Shown: positions 57,001 through 64,000 of the stretch, one piece after another
Layout of the letters: every line of letters starts with the position of its first letter
Numbering within the stretch: the first letter of the stretch is position 1
Origin: Metridium senile
Taxonomy: Eukaryota > Cnidaria > Anthozoa > Actiniaria > Metridiidae
Length of the DNA: 64,000 nt
Direction of reading: 5' to 3'
Assembly (NCBI GenBank): GCA_949775045.1
Contig: OX459108.1
Location: 5,459,961 to 5,523,960 of the forward strand
Notes under the pieces: generated by a model
Databases searched by the model: none
Told to the model about the DNA's origin: nothing
What the model saw: the letters and a program-made list of their open reading frames with translations, nothing else
Made by a program: the position numbers and the translations under genes

Positions 57001-60000
57001 TACTATTAATTTATTGTACAATGTTTACCTGACAAGTTGCCTTGTGACCATAACAGTGGAATATTGGTATAGCAAGGGTGACATCTTTGGCAAAGTTTAC
57101 TTTTCCAATGTTTTTCTAGAAAAAAAAAAAACAGTAAATTATGTGTTTTTTTTCATACAAAGACCATACTCGATGATGATGATGAGGACGGACACAAAAT
57201 ATCTTAGTATCTGCATTAAGTACCAGTAAGCTAAGCCTTATGCGTCACTGGGCATGTAGAAGATAGGTGATGGTGAATCTCTTTTATATAAATTTTAGTA
57301 AACCTACCTCAATATGTTTGTCAAGAATGCATGCAATATCATACATCATGACCATCTTAAGCCCCTTACTGTCTGCATGCTCTTCCTGTAACCTTTTCAT
57401 CTCATACAGAGGATAAGCAATCCTGTAACAAAACAAAGAAGAAGAATCCAAGATGTCTTAGATCTCATTACATGTAACATGTAACTAAATAAATAATTTA
57501 TACTGGGTACCCCATTCTATAAACTGAGGGACAAATCTGAGGGAGTATCCTGCTATGGACATAAAGATGAAATAAGCACACATGCAACTCAACTCAGCTC
57601 ATAACTCACTATATAAACTAAATGCTATGCAATACAGTAAACACCCACATACAAGAACACATGATTTTCGGTTCAGGCTGATTTTTTATATATCTTATAT
57701 ATTGCTCTTATGTATATGGTACTAATTATTGGCCAAATTTCAGCCTGGTGTTCTTAATCCATTTGTTCTTATATGCGGGTGTTTACTGTACAGTGTATAA
57801 CATGATAACAAGATATTGATTGTAATTAAGCAAAATATTACCTTTCACCATGCTTAATGTTGTGGAAACCCTTTGGGAAATCATGCCTACAGACTCGCCC
57901 AAATACGCCTTTTTCATCAAATAGTCTGTTCTTGCCCTTTGATCTCAAAGATACTGACACTTCTCCTGCATGGAATCTACTACAATCCTATTTTTTGCAA
58001 GAAAATGAAATCAGATAAGCAATTATTTGTGTAGATATTTGCTAATCTGTATCCTGTACATGTGAACAAAGGGAAATTTATGTAGAAGTGAAAGAAGCAA
58101 GACACTAATCTCAGTGTCAACTTGTTATAATTTATCTATGCTATAATTATGATATATATCATAATTGTGGGTGGGTAAAGGAATTATAAGTCGTACTACA
58201 ATATGACATAAATAATATATTAAATAACAAAGCTCATAGTAAAATTATAATAATAGTATTGTACATTGTACCTTTGGAACTTCATCTGCTTTCTCACAAT
58301 AACTATTCACATAGTTATCAACATCGTCTTGGTCGGCAAACATGAGAGTGCCATGTTTAGGCAATTGAAACGACTTTGTCCCTTGTCTTTTTTTTCTATT
58401 CAAGCCAAAGCATGCATCCATGCACTCAATAAGGATTCCATTTTCCTGTAATAAAATATCATTATTTCAGTTTGCACCTTAAATTATACATTTATGATGC
58501 ATACAATTATTTATACTGTGACATGCATGCAATCTAAACCATTCACCTTGGGACAAAGAGGACACGTTGCTCCATTATCCAGTTCAGGAAAGAATGTCCC
58601 CAACGTTGATACTTGGTGTTTGAAAAACCTATAGAAGAAAAACATGTTTTTAACTATTGTGTAATTTTTACAGCATTTATACATGCTATACGGACTGCTA
58701 TACGCCCTATGCAAAAAGAGCAAGGGACTGGGAACAAGCAACACGAAACACCATGAACAATAAAATATTTCAATAATATTTTTCCCTTACAAGAAAGAGC
58801 ATGTCTAAATTAGCAATTTTGTAGATTCCTGTTGTCATACATTGAATCACTCCAGAGTTATCAGCATTTGAAATGTACCAAAAATACGAAAGCGAGGCTC
58901 TAAAGACCCAAGTGCAAATTTCAAGCCAAATCTTTGTAAATTCAAAAAGCTGTAACTTTTGATCAGTTTATGTTACAACACTGAAATGTTGGAATATCAC
59001 TTATTTCGATGTGCTCTTTCTAATAAAAGCAATGGTGCATGTCTCCTAATACTGATTAAGTAAGGAATTGCCTTTTTGCATAGGGTGTATAACATCAAAC
59101 CAAAGCTACTTAAAGGCACATGATCACCCATGATCTTAGCGATTTCAAAAACAAAAACGAACAACTGCATTACAATAAGGTTGAACATGGGAAATTAACT
59201 GTCACTAAATAAATGTCTTTGTCTAATTTGTCCAAACCTGTATTCTTCAAAACAGCTTGCATTTAGGAGTTGGTAAACTGATGATACCTATGAGATTAAA
59301 AAACAATATATAGATTACAGTGTATTTTATTAATATTATTATTATATTACATCAATCTAATCACAGGGAATACATGTAAGTTGTAAATACTTGACATATT
59401 ATACAGGACTGTAGAACATTCCTAGGTCTGGGTAGATGAAATTATCTTTTTAAAAATAGTGGAAATGTGAAGAAGCTTATACACCTTATTCCAAAATGGC
59501 TGACTGGCCTTTGATGTCTTGTCAAGCTCAAAGACAAACAAATAATTTTATAAGAATGAGGCAACAAGGGCCAATGGAACAAAGAGTCGCCATTTTGGAA
59601 TAAGGTGTATAGTCAAATATAAAATAAATAATACTATATTATATCCAACATGTATGCTATTGAAATATTTACCAGTCTTGGATTTAGAGGTTTCCTTAAT
59701 GCTTCGAGGCACTCCGTAAACTCCTTTAAAGATACCTTGCAATGTAGGAAAACAGTTTCAACCAGGTCCATTAGCGTAAGGTGAAAGGCTGTTGATGGTC
59801 TTTCAGGGGTAGCTGGCCAAAGGCTATGGCGGACCAATGTTACTGCTGAAGGCTCACATTTGCAGAACACTATTTTTTTGGAGTGCTGATTGCCTGGAAC
59901 GAGAAATAATAATAATAATAATAGATTAATGTTATTCATATTAAAACTTTACTTGGATTGTTGTCAACATAGCCTATTAGGTGAAAACTACAAACATTTT

Positions 60001-60959
60001 GGTACGTACTTCAGAGTAAAAAACAGAATATATTAATAAATATATTATTTGGACAAGTTACTAGTTAATTATTAAACCCAACAGTGGTATAATAAATTCT
60101 AATTGAGCTAACAATTAAAAGAAAATTATATGAAAAAATACTAACCGTGTTCGTCGACACAAATAATACTTCTGATGTCACTAGAATTACACTGGTGTGT
60201 TTGTAGTGGACGTCCCTCTATGAAATAGGGCACAAACGTTTGTTCCTACAATCAAAAAACAGCAGAGAAATTAACTATTTGAACGCATAACACTCCTCAC
60301 ATGTTGATTTTTTACTGAGGAAGGACAACCGATGTACCCAAAGGAAGAATACACGCGTGGCAAGGAATAACAACACATCAGGTTTTAAAATTATTTTCAA
60401 AATACAGTGTAATAAAGTGTAATACACTTTAGAAAAACTCATGGTCCATGACCCCATGACCGATCGTGGTTCGAGCCGGTTTTTCACAGCGGTGAAGCAT
60501 TTAAAACTATATTACCTTCCATAGTTCCAGTACATGAAAATAATTTCTATTTTCATGCATAGCATGTCCACAAGCTAGGCAATAGTACTGTCGTGGTCCG
60601 CAGTGTTCGCAACGTAAAACAGCTTCGACTTGTCTGCAAACCACGCATTCTTGTCCTCCTGGAATATGCGATACTTTCGAATATGCTTTCAGAACATCCT
60701 CCCTAATATCTGTCCACTTCTGTGTTAAGTTTAGCTGCCTCTTTTCGTGGTTTGTTAAACCCACGTTCAATGGCTCAGCTTCAAAGGTTATGAAACTGCT
60801 TGTTGACTCCTCTTCTGGTCGCGAGTTATCTTCCCTTTCTAGTCTTGGAAACTTCGTTTTTTTTGAAGTCGACAGCTGGTAATCTTTGGTTACTTTTTTA
60901 CCCTTTTTATCGATTAAAGTAGCTCTAAAACTAAATGGTTTTAAGTGAGATCGTTTCAT
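54044..60959 (-). CDS. KDZ (Kyakuja-Dileera-Zisupton) transposase, 16 exons
   Basis: Exons in order: 60516-60959, 60146-60245, 59673-59893, 59238-59287, 58547-58628, 58272-58445, 57842-57987, 57308-57422, 57029-57115, 56518-56698, 56342-56431, 55988-56059, 55788-55842, 55506-55556, 55141-55310, 54044-54642. Phases agree; 878 aa, no internal stop. The acceptor of exon 15 (55310) is weak but needed for frame. Residues 105-135 form a zinc-binding cluster (CVVCRQ, CEHC, CLAC, H132, H135). FCKCEPSAVTLVRHSLWPAT near residues 191-210 is the CxC-type cluster associated with these transposases. CPLC lies at 294-297. The RNase-H-fold core has D309 (MDACFGLNR), CRH at 390-392, D434 (MYDIACIL), the PIFHCYGHKATC block and GLTDGEGTERLWS (E490/E493), followed by TKEMSPGKR. 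The C-terminal 380 residues are helical and charged with a Ser/Thr-rich stretch. Presumed to cut and join the element's ends in the nucleus. All key acidic residues are present. Confidence 0.93.
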
Positions 60960-61058
60960 AGGTTCTATCTAAAGATGGCATCTAAAAATATGGCGGCGAT
61001 TTAGAACTTAGCGTGGAGACTCTATAACATGGACTGTGATTGGTCGAAAATAACAATA

Positions 61059-61171
61059 CGAGATATCGCACCAACGAGAATGCAGAGAATGTATTCTGGA
61101 GTGGGCTGAGCCTGACGGGGTAAATTTACTTTTGTGGGCTGAGGCCATTTACTTCGAGTGGACCGGGTGGT
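61059..61171 (-). promoter_or_regulatory. 113-bp duplicated promoter cassette, right copy
   Basis: Reverse complement of 42170-42282 with one mismatch. Its gene-proximal end is 99 bp upstream of the transposase ATG at 60959, in the same orientation relative to its gene as the left copy. Confidence 0.8.
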
Positions 61172-61914
61172 AAAACTGACTCCAGTTGCTGAATGTTTGG
61201 TTGCTTTTATTGCTATCACTTATATTATTTTATTCATTGCATAAACATTTAATTATTTCTCTATTAAAAACGACAAAAAAGCTTTGTTTAATAATGCCCA
61301 AAAGATACGAATCATACAGATTTAATGCCGTACATGTGCCGCGTAGTATCGATCTTATCTCCAGCACGGCAGAAAATATACGTAGGTTCGAACCGTTCAC
61401 ACAAAATAATTTACTTTACATTTCTAAATAAACAGCAAGCACTTATTTAGCTAGAATTAAAATCAAATTAAGAAGATCGATATTTTTAGATACTTCGACT
61501 ACTAGCGCTGGGCATATATGAATTAAGTTTATTTGTTACCGTTCCGCGGGAACTGCACCGTTATTTTAAAGCCGAAATTTTTTGAAAAACAGGTTCTTTT
61601 ATCGGTTTTCCGAAGATTTAAAATTAACTGTAGAATCTGTTAACTTTCGATATAGTTTATTTCTAATCTAGAAAAGAATTTACGATTAATAGCATATTAC
61701 CGCTTCGGTTTTATATCAAACTCGCAACGTGCGAGTTTTTTAAGTTATTTGGCCTTGAAAAACAAGAATTCAAATTATATTGAACTCATCTCATCTTCAA
61801 TGTGTATAGAAAGCTTTCTTTTATCATTTTTGGCTTCTAAAACATCCAGTATCGCTACGAAATCTTCTCCAAATACCTATATGTCCCTATAACTCTTGGT
61901 GTTTGTTTTGGACT

Positions 61915-62025
61915 GTGTGCAGGGTCATGGTCACGTGATGGTGCAGTTCAACCTTAAAACCGAAACAATAGGCCGCTCCTTTGAAGTTTGCCGGGTTTCC
62001 TAACCAGTCCCCTCTATTAACTATG
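61915..62025 (-). repeat. Right terminal inverted repeat of the KDZ element
   Basis: Reverse complement begins CATAGTTAATAGAGGGGACT. Matches the left end with gaps up to the GTGTGCAGGGTCATG block at about 61915. Confidence 0.88.
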
Positions 62026-62032
62026 ATCAGTA

Positions 62033-62569
62033 CTAAATATTATAACACAAAACAAAACAAACACGACCTCACTCTAAAACATCCAGTTTAAATGACTCGC
62101 AGCATCTCACTTTCTATTAGAAACAGCTAGTTAATAGTTAATCTACATGTACAATAGGCCTTCTCCGGTTCATAAGATCGCCAGAACGCCTTAAATTTCC
62201 CTAACACCGCCTAAGAATTTAAGAGCTTTTTGCTAAAATCACCTAACATCGACTAAGATCGCCTTAGAGTTTAGGAACATTTTGCTAAAATCGCTTTAGA
62301 TCGCCTAAAATTACGGCGATTTTAAGGCCCGGAGTAGGCCTTACAATTAAGATTTATACATATATATATTGTAATTTAATGATATCTTACGTTTATTATA
62401 GAAAGTTCAGAATTACATCAACTTCAAATCTATTATAAATAAAGTTTTATTTGTTTGAAATCAATGTCGTGTCTTTTCAATATGCTAACATCATTATTTT
62501 CATATGAAATTGTGAGATTTTTTAAATATAACTTACAAAGTCAACATTAAAAGTGGTCTAAACACTAAG
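62033..62569. other. No gene; right flank of the KDZ element
   Basis: AT-rich. It contains a short array of GATCGCC/AAATCGC-type motifs (62165-62335: AAGATCGCC, CTAAAATCGC) with a CGGCGATTTTAAGGCC end. The 9-bp target duplication of the next element is at 62561-62569. Confidence 0.55.
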
Positions 62570-63627
62570 TAGCCTGCGTTACAGACCCTTGTAAGCGCTC
62601 GAAACGTCTCCCGCCAACAAGCGTCTGCGCGCCGAGAGCAAAAATTCCATACTGATGACGTTGGAATGCAGTCACGCAATACACGAGTTAGCAGCAGTAA
62701 CGCCGATAAACATGATAAACTATGCGATGCCGTTCGTGAAGTTTCTTCTATCTTCTGGATTAATTCACTCACTGAAAGCCAGTTAAATGCTTTATTTAGC
62801 TTTTCTAATGGAAAAGATGCATTCGTTAGCCTTGCACAGACAATTCAATTATTTTTCAGGTTGTTCCTCTCATCGAAATAGATGGCTTCGAACTTCTCGA
62901 GCAATTTGTGGAAGGAAAATGCGATTATTATCGTCGTTTCTCCGCTGCCATCATGAAAGACCAAATGAATTATCTTCAGAGCATATATCGGAGACGAATA
63001 CAAGCACATTAGTCTGTGATAAAAGCAAAACTATGACAACAGTGACTTATCGAACCGCCAGCGAAAGTTCACACGCCGTGTGAATATCTTAATTTAATGC
63101 ATCGGATGCATGAGTCCTTCTCAAATCTCGCCATTAGATTGTAATAATTCGCTTTAATGTCTGATTAATGTCACAAATGTGCTCCATGAAATCATTATTT
63201 TTGAATGAATATAACTGTAGAAGTGTTGTTTGAGTTTATTGAAGATTTTATTACAAATACCGAAGAACTCTTGTGTATTAAATTAAGTCGGCAAAAGTTC
63301 ACGGCGTTGAAATCTTTCTCAAATCTCGACATGAGATTTTGATAATTCGCTGCAATGTATCATTCTTGTCTTTAATATGCTCTATGAAACCATTATTTTG
63401 AATAAATATAACTGTAGAAGTGTTGTTTGAGTTAAGATTTCAGTCAAAGAAGCGAAACCACTCTTGATTTGCATATGAGGTGTCAATTAAACAAAATTGT
63501 CCAATCAGAGCTTTTGACCCGATCTGGGTCAAAGAACGTCATCAGTATGGAATTTTTCCTCTCGGCACGCAGACGCTTGTTGGCGGGAGACGTTTCGAGC
63601 GCTTACAAGGGTCTGTAACGCAGGCTA
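62570..63627. mobile_element. MULE-like element with 93-bp TIRs, carrying a RecQ-like fragment
   Basis: TIRs 62570-62662 and 63535-63627 (start TAGCCTGCGTTACAGACCC) differ at about two bases. They are flanked by the 9-bp duplication AACACTAAG (62561-62569 and 63628-63636). Long TIRs plus a 9-bp duplication point to a Mutator-like element. No transposase is present. The interior holds a RecQ-like fragment and two copies of a 130-bp unit (about 63115-63240 and 63312-63440). Confidence 0.88.
62666..62881 (+). pseudogene. RecQ-like helicase N-terminal fragment
   Basis: The frame reads SSIFWINSLTESQLNALFSF then SNGKDAFVSLAQ. It follows the RecQ N-terminus (LxxxQxxAL...F..GKDVFVSL) but loses the Walker A loop straight afterwards (QTIQLFF in place of PTGxGKS). 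Truncated and inactive. It parallels the fragment at 676-927. Confidence 0.5.
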
Positions 63628-64000
63628 AACACTAAGCGCTTTCAAAATGTTCTAACAATGATCCACGAGTTGGCCATAGGGGGCCTTTGATTTGTTTTTA
63701 CAACATTTTTACGTCGTCATCATAGGTATTTGTACCATTTATACAGTTCACTTTATAATGCTCTTTTAGTGTATTTCAAAGGGATCGGTGTTTCTGTAAT
63801 AGTTTTCATCTACATTTTACAAATTTGTCTTGAACTCCAGTTTCGAGATCTCTTTTACTCAGTGTTAGCCTCAAAACCATGTAATATATTCTTTTGTTCA
63901 GTAACAGTCCGGGCAAATGAAAGAGATTTGTGAGCATAGAAGACTATAAAAATATATCGAAATCTCACGAGTTTTATCTAAATTTCTGCATATTTTACAC
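63628..64000. other. No supported gene at the window end
   Basis: A 67-codon open frame (63730-63933) rich in hydrophobic residues has no recognisable family, and I see no splice context for it. Confidence 0.4.

Larger units (their letters stand above)
41651..62025. mobile_element. Giant (20.4-kb) KDZ-superfamily DNA transposon with two genes
   Basis: The terminal about 110 bp is inverted at both ends: CATAATTAATAGAGGGGACT at 41651 and, in reverse complement, CATAGTTAATAGAGGGGACT at 62025. Similarity continues through GGTTAGGAAACCCGGC and CACGTGAC...ATGACCCTGCACAC, with gaps. ATCAGTA directly flanks both ends (41644-41650 and 62026-62032). The duplication is 8 bp if the terminal C belongs to it; Zisupton elements are known to make 8-bp duplications. 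Inside are two convergent genes, a KDZ transposase on the minus strand (60959 to 54044) and an accessory DNA-binding-like gene on the plus strand (42438 to 48445). A 113-bp promoter-proximal inverted repeat and several nested MITEs are also present. Both coding regions are uninterrupted when spliced. I know of no described element with this gene pair, but I cannot search. Confidence 0.9.

Noticed and set aside
60450..60480. GGTTCGAGCC B-box-like motif before exon 1 donor of the transposase
   Set aside because: No A-box at the proper distance and no terminator. Chance match.

Overview
This is an AT-rich, intron-rich eukaryotic window from an invertebrate animal. There are no bacterial-style operons. 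GT-AG splice sites flank short exons, and the sequence is full of transposable elements: Ty3/Gypsy, CR1/L2-like LINE, Penelope-like, palindromic MITEs and KDZ. The repeat style suggests a cnidarian, perhaps an anthozoan; that assignment is inference only.

Layout. (1) 1-10,400 is a repeat graveyard. It holds a fold-back element carrying a RecQ-helicase fragment (496-1098), a young, intact Ty3/Gypsy retrotransposon with 166-bp LTRs and a CCTTC target duplication (3422-8018), a minus-strand LINE 3' end (8330-9226) and a Penelope-like remnant (9870-10190). (2) 10,437-29,605 is a complete 16-exon gene for the centrosome/cilium protein CCDC81 (756 aa). It has a perfect RFX X-box 120 bp upstream and two possible internal alternative first exons. 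(3) 31,809-37,072 is a 10-exon gene (about 973 aa) for a zinc-finger, tyrosine-recombinase-like, charged-repeat and Myb-like protein. One intron contains an internally inverted Penelope-like insertion. (4) 37,380-40,620 holds MITEs, CACGTC-type minisatellites, telomere-like CCCTAA tracts and a 1.25-kb minisatellite of 33/36-bp units.

(5) 41,651-62,025 is the main discovery: a 20.4-kb DNA transposon with terminal inverted repeats and a 7-bp (possibly 8-bp) target-site duplication. It has two convergent, multi-exon genes, both open when spliced by eye. The minus-strand gene (16 exons, 878 aa) is a KDZ (Kyakuja-Dileera-Zisupton) transposase with its cysteine clusters and the D / YDIAC / DGEGTERLWS motifs. 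The plus-strand gene (6 exons, 484 aa) encodes a homeodomain-like plus HMG-box-like putative DNA-binding protein. A 113-bp repeat with one mismatch lies just upstream of both genes in the same orientation relative to each, so the two genes appear to share a duplicated promoter cassette. Several smaller MITEs and a 1.5-kb perfect-looking palindrome are nested inside.

(6) 62,570-63,627 is a MULE-like element with 93-bp TIRs and a 9-bp target duplication that carries a second RecQ-like fragment.

All exon models were derived by hand from splice sites and reading-phase continuity. No database search was possible.
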